Assembly (NCBI RefSeq): GCF_017592555.1
Contig: NZ_JAGFNS010000030.1
Location: forward strand, 55,213-119,212
Direction of reading: 5' to 3'
Length of the DNA stretch: 64,000 nucleotides
Source of the DNA: Actinoplanes flavus
Lineage (GTDB): Bacteria; Actinomycetota; Actinomycetes; Mycobacteriales; Micromonosporaceae
Shown: positions 50,554-60,197 of the stretch, in pieces
Layout of the letters: every line of letters begins with the position of its first letter
Numbering within the stretch: the first letter of the stretch is position 1
Position numbers and translations under genes: made by a program
The notes under the pieces: model-generated
Databases searched by the model: none
Seen by the model: the letters and a program-made list of their open reading frames with translations, nothing else
What the model was told of the DNA's origin: nothing

Positions 50554-51459
50554 ATGATCGAACTTCAAGATCTGACCAAACGGTACGGCGACCGCACGGC
50601 CGTCGACCATGTCACCGTGACGGTCCCGTCGGGCCGGGTCACAGCGCTGCTGGGGCCCAACGGGGCGGGCAAGTCCACGATCATGCGGCTGGTCCTGGGG
50701 CTGGACCGGCCCACCTCCGGCACGGCGCTGGTCGGCGGGCGGCGCTACACCGAACTGCGGAACCCGCTGCGGCTGGTCGGGGCGCACCTGGACGCCCGCG
50801 CCTTCCACCCGCGGCGCAGTGGCCGGGCCGGGCTGCTGGCGCTCGCCCGGTACAACGGCTTCTCCCCGGCCCGGGTGCGGGAGGTGATCGACGAGGTGGG
50901 CATCGGCGCGGTCGCCGGAAAGCCGGCCGGGACGTACTCGCTGGGCATGGCGCAGCGGCTCGGCATCGCCGGGGCGATGCTGGGCGACCCGGGCACGGTG
51001 CTGCTCGACGAGCCGGTCAACGGCCTGGACGCCGACGGGGTGCGCTGGGTGCGGGCGCTGCTGCGCCGGTGGGCCGGCGAGGGCCGTACCGTGCTGCTGT
51101 CCAGCCATCTGATCGGCGAGGTGGAGCTGATCGCGGACCGGGTCGTGGTGATCGGCCGGGGCCGGCTGCTCGCCGACGCGACGCCGGCCGCGTTCACCGC
51201 GGGCCAGGAGGCGGTCGTCGACGTGGCGGCCGCCGACGAGCACTCGTTCACGCTGCTCACGGAGGCGCTGGGCGCGCACGCGGAGCGCACCGGCGCGGAC
51301 CGGCTGCGGGTACGCGGCCTGGACGCGGCGACGGTGGGCCGCCGCGCGCAGCACGCCGGTGCGGTGTTGCGTGAGCTGCGTACCGACGCCCCCGGCCTGG
51401 AGGAGGCGTACGTGCGCCTGGTCGAGGACGAGACCGAGTACGTGGCGGTGACCCGATGA
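50554..51459 (+). CDS. ABC transporter ATP-binding protein
   Basis: 301 residues. LLGPNGAGKST is Walker A, TYSLGMAQRLGIAGAML the signature region (YSLGM in place of LSGGQ), VLLDEPVNGLDADG Walker B and LLSSHLIGEVELI the H-loop. The C-terminal extension is typical of DrrA/antibiotic-type exporters. ATG overlap with the permease (4 bases) and the two-component genes just downstream suggest one operon, perhaps for an antimicrobial peptide response. Confidence 0.93.
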   Translation: MIELQDLTKRYGDRTAVDHVTVTVPSGRVTALLGPNGAGKSTIMRLVLGLDRPTSGTALVGGRRYTELRNPLRLVGAHLDARAFHPRRSGRAGLLALARYNGFSPARVREVIDEVGIGAVAGKPAGTYSLGMAQRLGIAGAMLGDPGTVLLDEPVNGLDADGVRWVRALLRRWAGEGRTVLLSSHLIGEVELIADRVVVIGRGRLLADATPAAFTAGQEAVVDVAAADEHSFTLLTEALGAHAERTGADRLRVRGLDAATVGRRAQHAGAVLRELRTDAPGLEEAYVRLVEDETEYVAVTR

Positions 51460-52163
51460 GGAACGCGTTCACCGCCGAGTGGGGCAAGCTCTGGTCGCTG
51501 CGGTCGCCGTGGTTCTGTGTCGCCGCCTCGGTGCTGCTCACCGCGATCCTGGCGTCGACCCTGGCCAACGACTTCGCGCACGACATCAGGATGGGCCGGC
51601 TGCCGGAGTCCGCCACCCTGCCCGTGCTGGAGCCGCTGGTCCAGGCCGTACAGGTCGGGCAGCTCGCCGTGGTGGCCGCGGCGATGCTGATGGTCACCGC
51701 CGAGTACGCCACCGGCACGATCCGGTCCACCCTTCTGGCCCGGCCACGCCGGGGTGACGTGCTGCTGGCCAAGACCGCGGTCGCCGTGGTGGTCGGGTTC
51801 GGGGCCGGGCTGGCCTGCGCGGCCGCCGGTTGGCAGGCCGCCGCGCTGGCGCTGGGCTCGCACGCGGTGCCCGGCGAGCCGGTCGCCGACGCGCTGCGGC
51901 TCGCCGTGGTCGTGGCGGTCGCCTGCGGATTCACCACGGCGGTCGGGTTCCTGCTGCGCAGCGGGGTGGGCACGCTGACCACGATGGTGGTCCTGCTGCT
52001 CGGGCTCCAGATGATCAGCCAGCGGGTCGGGGTCTTCCTGCCCGCCCAGGCCGCGGTGCGGTTCGCCGCCGGCGACGGCGTACGTCATCTGCTGGTCCTG
52101 GCGGTCTGGGCGGTGGCCGCCTGGTTCGCCGCGCGGCTGCTGCTGATCCGCCGCGACGCCTAA
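51456..52163 (+). CDS. ABC-2 type permease
   Basis: 235 residues, six membrane helices. MRNAFTAEWGKLWSLRSPWF is the typical start of these actinobacterial permeases, and AAAMLMVTAEYATGTIRSTLLARPRRGDVLLAKTA the conserved coupling region. Works with the upstream ATPase. The kinase gene begins 10 bases after its stop. Confidence 0.9.
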   Translation: MRNAFTAEWGKLWSLRSPWFCVAASVLLTAILASTLANDFAHDIRMGRLPESATLPVLEPLVQAVQVGQLAVVAAAMLMVTAEYATGTIRSTLLARPRRGDVLLAKTAVAVVVGFGAGLACAAAGWQAAALALGSHAVPGEPVADALRLAVVVAVACGFTTAVGFLLRSGVGTLTTMVVLLLGLQMISQRVGVFLPAQAAVRFAAGDGVRHLLVLAVWAVAAWFAARLLLIRRDA

Positions 52164-52173
52164 GGTAGCGGGC

Positions 52174-53352
52174 ATGCACGGGTGGGGGCAGTGGTACGCG
52201 CTCGCCGCGACGGTCGTGGTCGTCGTCTGCCACCTGGGCGGGCGGCGCGGGTGGGCCGGGCCGGTGGTCGTGCTGCTGTGCGGCGTCGAGGTGGCCGCCG
52301 CGATCGCCGTCGCGCACGGTCAGGACACCGTGTCGTGGCTGGTCGACCAGGCGGTCGTGGTGCTCGCCGTGTTCGCGGCGCTGACCGGCGCCTACCGCAG
52401 GCTGCGGCGGGAGTTCGTCGAGCAGGGCTGGGCGCAGGCCCGTGCCGCGCGGTTGCGGGAGCGCGCCCGGATCGCCGCCGACCTGCACGACACGCTGGGA
52501 CACGACCTCACCCTGCTGTCGTTGCGGGCGGCGGGCCTGCAGGTGACGGCGCCGGACGAGCCGACCCGGGAGCAGGCCGCGGCGTTGCGGGCGGGGTCGG
52601 CGGCGGCGATCGACACCGTACGCCGGATCGTCGACCTTCTCGACGTGGAGGCGGAGGCGGATGTGGTGGCCGTGCTCGACCGGGCCTGCGCCGCCGGGAT
52701 GACCGTGGCGGTGACCGGTGACCCGCCGGCCGACCGGTTTCTGGCCAGACTGGTGTCGGAGGCGCTGTCCAACGCCGCGCGGCACGCGCCGGGCGCCCCG
52801 GTGACCGTCGCGTTCAGCGGCCGCCGGGTGGAGATCGTCAACCCGGTGGCACCGCAGGGGCCGCCGCAACGAGCGGGAACCGGGCTGTCCGCGCTGGCGG
52901 CCCGGGTGCGGCGTGCGGGTGGCTCGCTGGCCGCCGACCGGGTGGACGGCCGGTTCCGGCTGGTCGCCGAGATTCCGCCGGGTGTCGACGAGGACCACGG
53001 GAGCCGCGACTACGACAGCGGCCGGCTGCGGATCCGGCGGATGCTGGCCGGCACCGTCCTGATTCCCGGCGCGGTGCTGGTGGTGGTCGCGACCGGCTTC
53101 TACACCTGGGCGGTCCGGGACGCGTCGATGGAACCGGGGACGTTCGCGGCGTTGCGGGTCGGCATGCCACGCGCCGCGGCGGTCGCCCTTCTGCCGGCGC
53201 GCGAGGCGCCGGTCCGTTTCGAGCGGGGGTACGGCCCCGGCTGCCACTACTACACCGATGGGAACTATCCGCTGGCGTACGGGAACTATGTCGTCTGCTT
53301 CGACGGTGACCGTGTCGTGCGGTTGCATGACCGCACCGGGCGTACCGCATGA
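52174..53352 (+). CDS. Sensor histidine kinase with extra C-terminal membrane span and external domain
   Basis: 392 residues. The N-terminus has two to three helices (YALAATVVVVVC, AGPVVVLLCGVEVAAAIAVAH). ARIAADLHDTLGHDLTLLSL is the HisKA_3 box with H105; LVSEALSNAARHA the N-box and GTGLSALAARVRRAGG the G-box. Unusually, a further helix (MLAGTVLIPGAVLVVVATGFY) follows the ATPase and places about 75 residues (FAALRVGMPRAAAVALL ... GCHYYTDGNY) outside, resembling a BamE/SmpA-like unit with two cysteines. Response regulator overlaps by 4 bases. Confidence 0.85.
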   Translation: MHGWGQWYALAATVVVVVCHLGGRRGWAGPVVVLLCGVEVAAAIAVAHGQDTVSWLVDQAVVVLAVFAALTGAYRRLRREFVEQGWAQARAARLRERARIAADLHDTLGHDLTLLSLRAAGLQVTAPDEPTREQAAALRAGSAAAIDTVRRIVDLLDVEAEADVVAVLDRACAAGMTVAVTGDPPADRFLARLVSEALSNAARHAPGAPVTVAFSGRRVEIVNPVAPQGPPQRAGTGLSALAARVRRAGGSLAADRVDGRFRLVAEIPPGVDEDHGSRDYDSGRLRIRRMLAGTVLIPGAVLVVVATGFYTWAVRDASMEPGTFAALRVGMPRAAAVALLPAREAPVRFERGYGPGCHYYTDGNYPLAYGNYVVCFDGDRVVRLHDRTGRTA

Positions 53353-53999
53353 TCCGGGTCTTGATCGCCGACGATCAACCGCTGGTCCGGGCCGGGCTGC
53401 GCACCGTGCTCGCCACCGATCCCGGCCTGGAGATCGTGGCGGAGGCTCAGGACGGCCGGTCGGCGCTGGAGGCGGTCGGGCGGTGGCGGCCGGACGTGGC
53501 GCTGCTCGACATCCGGATGCCCGGTATGGACGGTTTGACCACGGCCGAGTCGATCCGCGCCCGGCACCCGGCCGTCCGCATCATGATCATCACGACGTTC
53601 GACGAGGACCGGTACATCGCCCGTGCCCTGCGGACCGGCGTGCACGGGTTCCTGCTCAAGTCCGGGGATCCGTACGAGCTGATCGCCGGGGTGAAGGCCG
53701 TGATGAACGGTGGAACGGTGCTGGCGCCCCCGGTCGCCCACCGGATCGTCGGCCTTCTGCACGGCCGGGAGATCCAGGACCGGCTGGCCGCCCGGACCGC
53801 CGTGCAGGGCCTCACCCCGCGGGAACGCGACGTGCTCGCGCTGCTCGGCGCCGGCCTGTCGAACGCGGAGATCGGGCAGCGGCTGCACGTGGCCGAGGGC
53901 ACCGTGAAGATCCACGTCAGCGCGCTGCTCGGCAAACTCGGGCTGGCCAACCGGGTGCAGGCTGCCGTCTACGCCTACCGGGCCGGGCTCACCGGCTGA
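53349..53999 (+). CDS. NarL-family response regulator
   Basis: 216 residues. Receiver: VLIADDQPLVRAGLR (acidic pocket), VALLDIRMPGMDG with the phosphorylated Asp, and LLKSGDPYEL with the Lys. LTPRERDVLALLGAGLSNAEIGQRLHVAEGTVKIHVSALLGKLG is the LuxR-type helix-turn-helix. Partner of the preceding kinase; probably controls the ABC genes. Confidence 0.95.
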   Translation: MIRVLIADDQPLVRAGLRTVLATDPGLEIVAEAQDGRSALEAVGRWRPDVALLDIRMPGMDGLTTAESIRARHPAVRIMIITTFDEDRYIARALRTGVHGFLLKSGDPYELIAGVKAVMNGGTVLAPPVAHRIVGLLHGREIQDRLAARTAVQGLTPRERDVLALLGAGLSNAEIGQRLHVAEGTVKIHVSALLGKLGLANRVQAAVYAYRAGLTG

Positions 54000-54011
54000 A
54001 CCGGACGATCG

Positions 54012-55397
<1,386 letters not shown>

Positions 55398-55478
55398 CAC
55401 CCCGGATGTAACCACGGTGGCTTCCGGTTCGGCAATCCACTCACCCCCCACGCCCGCCGCCTCGACGCGGTATTCGGT

Positions 55479-55514
55479 GGTACCGTATAGTGGTACCCGG
55501 TAATACGAGGTACC
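55479..55514. promoter_or_regulatory. Three GGTACC sites upstream of padR
   Basis: GGTACC occurs at 55479-55484, 55492-55497 and 55509-55514, spaced 13 and 17 bases, in an AT-enriched stretch with TATAGT between the first two. The last lies 22 bases before the PadR ATG. Probable autoregulatory operator region. Confidence 0.5.
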
Positions 55515-55535
55515 GAGACCCGTGGAGGAGCCGCG

Positions 55536-55862
55536 ATGGAGGACCTGACCGAGATGCTGAAAGGGACCCTCGAAGGCTGCGTCCTCGAGATCATCGCCGG
55601 CGAGGAGACCTACGGGTACGCCATCACCCGCCGGCTCAACGACCTGGGCTTCACCGACGTCATCGACGGCACCGTCTACACCATCCTGCTGCGCCTGGAG
55701 CGCAACGGCCTGGTCCAGGTCACGAAACGGCGATCCGAGGTGGGCCCGCCGCGCAAGTTCTACACGCTGAACGAGGCCGGCCGCCGGGAACTGGCCACAT
55801 TCTGGACCAAGTGGGAGTACGTCTCCGCACGCATCGACAGGCTCAAGGAGGCCCGCGGATGA
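55536..55862 (+). CDS. PadR-family repressor
   Basis: 108 residues. LKGTLEGCVLEIIAGEETYGYAITRRL and DGTVYTILLRLERNGLVQVTKR form the winged helix; GPPRKFYTLNEAGRREL the wing and dimer helix. Two DUF1048 genes follow with overlap, the usual operon of this PadR group. Likely autorepressed through the upstream GGTACC sites. Confidence 0.93.
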   Translation: MEDLTEMLKGTLEGCVLEIIAGEETYGYAITRRLNDLGFTDVIDGTVYTILLRLERNGLVQVTKRRSEVGPPRKFYTLNEAGRRELATFWTKWEYVSARIDRLKEARG

Positions 55863-56215
55863 GCTTCTGGGAAACCGTCACCGGCAGCGACCTCACCCGG
55901 GAATGGCAGGCGTTCGACACCCGGGCACAGGCGCTGCCGGCCGACCACCGGGCGGCGTGGCAGGAGATCACGAACGGTCTCCAGCCCTACACGAACTTCT
56001 CCGGCCGCAACCTGCTGCCGATCGTCGACGCCGCCCTCGGCCTGCTCGAGGAGGCCGCCGCCGACGGACAGAGCGCCCACGAGGTGCTCGGCGACGACAT
56101 CCCGGGCTTCTGCGCGGCGCTCGCCGGCGGCGAGGGCGCCCGCACCCAACGCGACCGGTGGCGCGAACAACTGAACCGCAACGTCGCACGCAAACTGGCC
56201 AGACTGGGAGGCTGA
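55859..56215 (+). CDS. DUF1048 family protein
   Basis: 118 residues, soluble and helical (LTREWQAFDTRAQALPADHRAAWQEITNGLQPY; VLGDDIPGFCAAL). ATG overlaps the PadR stop. DUF1048 proteins are small helical proteins that almost always follow padR; their function is unknown, possibly a PadR co-factor. Confidence 0.85.
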   Translation: MSFWETVTGSDLTREWQAFDTRAQALPADHRAAWQEITNGLQPYTNFSGRNLLPIVDAALGLLEEAAADGQSAHEVLGDDIPGFCAALAGGEGARTQRDRWREQLNRNVARKLARLGG

Positions 56216-56216
56216 T

Positions 56217-56540
56217 ATGGGCATTCACGACCTCATCGAGGGCAAGCGGCAATGGCGGGCGCACACGGCCCGGGTCAAGGCCCTCCCGCCCGACTACCGG
56301 ATCGTCTACCAGGAGATGCAGCGCTACCTGTTCAAGGTCGGGCCGGTCGACCTCGCCGACGGCCCACTGCTCCCCGGCATCGTCGACTTCTTCGAGGAGG
56401 GCGCCGCGGCCGGCCAACCGGTCCTGAAGGTCACCGGCCGGGACGTCGCCGCCTTCTGCGACGAGCTGATCAAGGACTCCCCCACCTACGCGGACCTCTA
56501 CCAGCAATCCCTCAAGAAGCAGGCCCGGCCGCCGATGTAG
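56217..56540 (+). CDS. DUF1048 family protein, second copy
   Basis: 107 residues, paralogue of the preceding gene (KRQWRAHTARVKALPPDYRIVYQEMQRYLF; VTGRDVAAFCDELIKD). One base after its stop. The pair probably arose by duplication and may form a heterodimer. Confidence 0.88.
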   Translation: MGIHDLIEGKRQWRAHTARVKALPPDYRIVYQEMQRYLFKVGPVDLADGPLLPGIVDFFEEGAAAGQPVLKVTGRDVAAFCDELIKDSPTYADLYQQSLKKQARPPM

Positions 56541-56546
56541 ACACGT

Positions 56547-58163
56547 GTGCCCGACAACCAGATGAAGCCCGACGACCTGGATGCCGTGTTCGCAGCCGTG
56601 GTGGCACAGCACCCGGACGCCTTCATCTCGGCCATCGGAGTGAACGGGCTGTTCGTGCCGATACCTCGAGAGGTCGCCGGCACCGGGCTGCGCCCGATCG
56701 AGAGCGCGTCGTCCATGCTCGGCCTGGCCGTCGCCGACGACCACCGGCTGGTCATCGACGCCTGGTCCGCGGCGGTCACCGACGGCGTGGCCAACTGCCT
56801 GGTCCACCTGATCGCGGCACCCGACCGTCTGGCGCGGATGCACTTCATCGACATGACCCACCGGTTCGGCGCCTACGTCGGCATCATCAGCGGATCGGGT
56901 CTCGCCGCGGAGCTCACCCTGCAACCCGAGCTCGTCCGCCCCCGCCTGGTCACGATGCACAAGAGCCCGGTCTCGGTGGTCACCGAGGTCGGCCCCGAGA
57001 TCACCGAACTGCTCGGCTGGGCGCCCGCCGAACTCGTCGGACAGCGCACCCTCGAACTCGTCCACCCCGACGACCAGCAGCGGGCCATCGCCAGCTGGAT
57101 GGACATGCTGAGCACCCCGCACGGCTCGGCCCGCCGGGTCCGGCTGCGGCACCTTCACCGCGACGGCCGCACCGTCTGGTTCGAGGTGACCAACCACAAC
57201 TTCCTCGCCGACCCCGACGATCCCCGCGTGGTCGCCGAGATGCTCGACATCTCCGACGAGATGGCGGCCCAGGAGGCGGTCCGCGCCGCCGAGCAGCTGA
57301 TGCGCCGGCTCACCGAGACCATCCCCCTGGCCATCCTCCAGACCGCCCACGACGGCCGGATCACCTTCCTCAACGAACGCGCCGCCCACCAGGTGAGAAC
57401 CCAGGCCGGCGACATCCTCGCGGACGCCCTCCTGAAACTGGCCGAGCCGGCCGACCGGTCCCGCGTCGCCGACGCCCTCACCGGCGTCCTGGCCGGTGCG
57501 GACACCGACCTCGAGTACGGCCACCGCGAACCGGGCGCCGGCAACCGCCGGATCCGGGCCAACCTGCGGGCGCTGACCGACGACTCCGGCGCCGTCACCG
57601 GGGCGATCGTCTGCCTCGCCGACGTCACCGAAGAGGCGCTGCTACGCGAACGGCTGTGGCGCCAGGCCACCTTCGACGCGCTGACCGGCTGCCACAACCG
57701 GGCCGCCACCGTGGCCGCCCTGGACGAGGCCCTCCAGACCGCGGACGAGCACGCCGGCACCGCGGTGGTCTTCCTCGACCTCAATTCCTTCAAACCCATC
57801 AACGACCGGTACGGCCACGCCGCCGGCGACCTGCTGCTGAGTCACGTGGCGGCCAGTCTGCGCAGCGCCGTACCGCCCGGCGCCATCGTGGGCCGCATCG
57901 GCGGCGACGAGTTTGTGGCCGTCTGCCGCGACGTGGCCGACCGCGAACACGCCGACCGGATCGGCGCCGACCTGCTCGCCGCGCTCAGCGCCGCCCGGGT
58001 CCGGATCGGCGGCCACCACCTGGTGCCGCAGGCCAGCCTGGGCGTCGCCTGGTCCCCGTACGGCACGGGCGACTCCGACGAACTGCTGGCCCAGGCCGAC
58101 GCCGCCATGTACGCGGTCAAACGCACCCGCACCGACTCCCCCACCCTCAGCCACGCCGGTTAG
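56547..58163 (+). CDS. PAS-PAS-GGDEF diguanylate cyclase
   Basis: 538 residues from GTG 56547. An N-terminal sensor-like region, a PAS domain at about 150-250 (VSVVTEVGPEITELLGWAPAELVGQ), another at about 255-370 (LAILQTAHDGRITFLNERA), then GGDEF at about 375-530 with VVFLDLNSFKPINDRYGHAAGD and RIGGDEFVAVCRD, intact for cyclic-di-GMP synthesis. No EAL domain. In actinomycetes this messenger governs development. Confidence 0.93.
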   Translation: MPDNQMKPDDLDAVFAAVVAQHPDAFISAIGVNGLFVPIPREVAGTGLRPIESASSMLGLAVADDHRLVIDAWSAAVTDGVANCLVHLIAAPDRLARMHFIDMTHRFGAYVGIISGSGLAAELTLQPELVRPRLVTMHKSPVSVVTEVGPEITELLGWAPAELVGQRTLELVHPDDQQRAIASWMDMLSTPHGSARRVRLRHLHRDGRTVWFEVTNHNFLADPDDPRVVAEMLDISDEMAAQEAVRAAEQLMRRLTETIPLAILQTAHDGRITFLNERAAHQVRTQAGDILADALLKLAEPADRSRVADALTGVLAGADTDLEYGHREPGAGNRRIRANLRALTDDSGAVTGAIVCLADVTEEALLRERLWRQATFDALTGCHNRAATVAALDEALQTADEHAGTAVVFLDLNSFKPINDRYGHAAGDLLLSHVAASLRSAVPPGAIVGRIGGDEFVAVCRDVADREHADRIGADLLAALSAARVRIGGHHLVPQASLGVAWSPYGTGDSDELLAQADAAMYAVKRTRTDSPTLSHAG

Positions 58164-58246
58164 CCGCCGGAGGGGCCTTCCGGATCCGATGTCCGCACTA
58201 CGATCGACGCGGCACGATTCCTGATCCTCTCGGACTGGAGGGCACG

Positions 58247-58909
58247 GTGAAGCTTCTGCTCACCTCGGGCGGGGTCACCAATCCGAGCATCAGCGCGGCA
58301 CTCGTCGAGCTTCTCGGCAAGCCGATCGCCGAGTGCCACGCCCTCTGCATCCCGACCGCCCAGTGGGGGCATCCGGCGTGCGGCCCGAAGTCGGTGCGGG
58401 GCCTCGTCGCCGCCACCACCGGATTCGAGCACCTGACCGGCCTGGGCTGGGCATCAGTCGGGGTCCTCGAACTCACCGCGCTGCCCACCATCGGCGAACA
58501 ACGCTGGATCCCTTGGGTCCGGGAAGCCGACGTGCTCCTGGTCGACGGCGGCGACGCGACCTACCTGTCCCACTGGATGCGCGAATCCGGGCTGGCCGAT
58601 CTGCTGCCGTCGCTGCCCGACACGGTCTGGGTGGGGGTGAGCGCCGGAAGCATGGTGATGACGCCCCGCATCGGGACGTACTTCGTCGAGTGGCCGTCCG
58701 CCCCCGACGACCGCACCCTGGGCGTCGTCGACTTCTCGATCTTCCCGCACCTGGACCTCTTCCCGACGAACACCATGGACCACGCCGAGCGATGGGCCGC
58801 CGACCTCGACGTCCCGTCCTACGTCATCGACGAACAGACCGCCATCAAGGTCGTCGACGGCACCGTCGAGGTGATCTCGGAAGGCCGATGGAGGAAATTC
58901 CGGCCATAG
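58247..58909 (+). CDS. Peptidase E-like (S51) protein
   Basis: 220 residues from GTG 58247 (GGAGGG upstream). LLLTSGGVTNPSISAALVELLG start, DVLLVDGGDATYLSHWM and WVGVSAGSMVMTPRIG, where the Ser of GxSAG is the nucleophile; FPHLDLFPTN has the His. Type is Asp-dipeptidase/cyanophycinase. Cytoplasmic. It ends one base before the convergent NTF2-like gene. Confidence 0.88.
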   Translation: MKLLLTSGGVTNPSISAALVELLGKPIAECHALCIPTAQWGHPACGPKSVRGLVAATTGFEHLTGLGWASVGVLELTALPTIGEQRWIPWVREADVLLVDGGDATYLSHWMRESGLADLLPSLPDTVWVGVSAGSMVMTPRIGTYFVEWPSAPDDRTLGVVDFSIFPHLDLFPTNTMDHAERWAADLDVPSYVIDEQTAIKVVDGTVEVISEGRWRKFRP

Positions 58910-59320
58910 TCACGTCACCACCGATGGCGGCTCCGCGAAGTAGTCGCGGAGACGGGCGATCCGGCCGTCGCGGAGGCGGAAGATCTGGACCAGGGACATC
59001 GTCCGGCTCCCGGCCGGGTCGTCGAAGACGACGTCGATCTCGGCAATGAAGACGTCGGGATCGCCGGTCTCGTGCAGAACGTAGGCGGACCGTTCAGCGT
59101 TCATCCTGCCCGGCTGCGCCGGAAGCCGGTGATACTCGGCGATTCCGTCCCGGATCGCGTCGCGGCCCACCAGGGGCCGGTGCAACGGATGGCCGACGGG
59201 GACCAACGGCGCCTCGAACACGCCGTCCTCGGTGAACATCTCGGCGATCGCATCCGGATTCCGGGTGACCGCACCGGCGTACACATACCGTTCGAAGATC
59301 TCTCGATGTGTCAGCTCCAC
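58910..59320 (-). CDS. SnoaL/NTF2-like protein
   Basis: 136 residues from GTG 59320. THREIFERYVYAGAVTRNPDAIAEMFTEDGVFEAPL and GRDAIRDGIAEYHRL, then IAEIDVVFDDPAGSRTMSLVQIFRLRDGRIARLRDYF, form the NTF2 cone fold. Could be an isomerase-like or ligand-binding protein; no catalytic pair is certain. Its stop touches the convergent peptidase gene. Confidence 0.85.
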   Translation of the reverse strand: MELTHREIFERYVYAGAVTRNPDAIAEMFTEDGVFEAPLVPVGHPLHRPLVGRDAIRDGIAEYHRLPAQPGRMNAERSAYVLHETGDPDVFIAEIDVVFDDPAGSRTMSLVQIFRLRDGRIARLRDYFAEPPSVVT

Positions 59321-59421
59321 TCTCCACTCTATCCCGCACCGGGTGCCGGGGCCGAGCGTTCGATGCCGTTCCCGGCCGACGGGCGGTCCCTCTCCCGCTC
59401 TGACCTTGCAGCACCGATGAC

Positions 59422-59457
59422 GACGGGCCCGCACCGTTACCGCGGTGCGGGCCCGTC
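59422..59457. terminator. Perfect 14-bp hairpin, likely bidirectional terminator
   Basis: GACGGGCCCGCACC at 59422-59435 pairs perfectly with GGTGCGGGCCCGTC at 59444-59457 around an 8-base loop. No U-tract. On the minus strand it follows a short coding-like tail, and it precedes the NTF2-like gene by about 100 bases, so it separates units. Confidence 0.65.
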
Positions 59458-59474
59458 TCCGTGCTGAATCGCGC

Positions 59475-59546
59475 CTATCTGGACAGAACCAGGTCGACGA
59501 CCGCCGGATCGCTCGGGCTGTCACCGTTCATCCTCGCCATCAGCAT
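59475..59546 (-). pseudogene. Short coding-like tail before the hairpin
   Basis: On the minus strand the frame MLMARMNGDSPSDPAVVDL then VLSR and a stop sits directly before the 14-bp hairpin, as a gene end would. Upstream in the same frame it continues to the GNAT stop. It may be the remains of a gene, or chance. Family unknown. The rest of the 59321-59588 gap holds nothing else I can support. Confidence 0.25.
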
Positions 59547-59588
59547 GATCGGCTCAGTGCCCTTCCCTGCCGGAAACGAATCCGCCGG

Positions 59589-60071
59589 TTACAGGCGGCG
59601 GTAATAGGTGACCAGCGGGAACGGCGTGCATCCCAGGCTCGCGTAGAGATCACGGGCCGGCGCGTGGAAGTCGTCGCCACCGGTGCCGATCGTCACGACC
59701 TCGGCGCCGGCCTGCTGGAGCCGCTCGAACGCGTACTCGCACAGCGCCGTGCCGACGCCCGCCCGGCGGCTGGCCGCCGACACCGCGACGTGGGTGATCT
59801 CGCCGTTGCGGGCGGCGGGCACGACCGTCCAGGCGACGAACCCGCCGATCCGGCCGTCGATCTCAGCGACCGCGACGTGCCTGTGCGCGTCCGGCGCGTG
59901 CAGGCGCGGGATCTGCTCGGCGTACTCCTGCCGCCAGCCGGCGTCCTGGTTGGCGAAGATCTCCTCGCCGACCGCGGGCCGGAAGGACTCCTCGTGGAAC
60001 GGCCCGAACACGTCGACGGCCAGCCCCACGACGGTGGCCACATCACTTTCGGACAGAGAACGGATGAACAT
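59589..60071 (-). CDS. GNAT-family N-acetyltransferase
   Basis: 160 residues. EITHVAVSAASRRAGVGTALCEYAFERLQQAG is the acetyl-CoA loop (RRxGVG). MFIRSLSESDVATVVGLAVDVFGPF starts the fold; ARDLYASLGCTPFPLVTYYRRL ends it. Substrate unknown; likely modifies a small amine. Confidence 0.9.
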   Translation of the reverse strand: MFIRSLSESDVATVVGLAVDVFGPFHEESFRPAVGEEIFANQDAGWRQEYAEQIPRLHAPDAHRHVAVAEIDGRIGGFVAWTVVPAARNGEITHVAVSAASRRAGVGTALCEYAFERLQQAGAEVVTIGTGGDDFHAPARDLYASLGCTPFPLVTYYRRL

Positions 60072-60197
60072 GTGTCTGCCTCTCGGGGAGTCGATACCAG
60101 CAAAAAATGGGCATCAACCGGCCGCGACGCAGCGAGCCGTGACTCGTCTGACCAGCGACCGGTCAGACGAGGCGGGTGCGATTGGCGGCAAACAATG

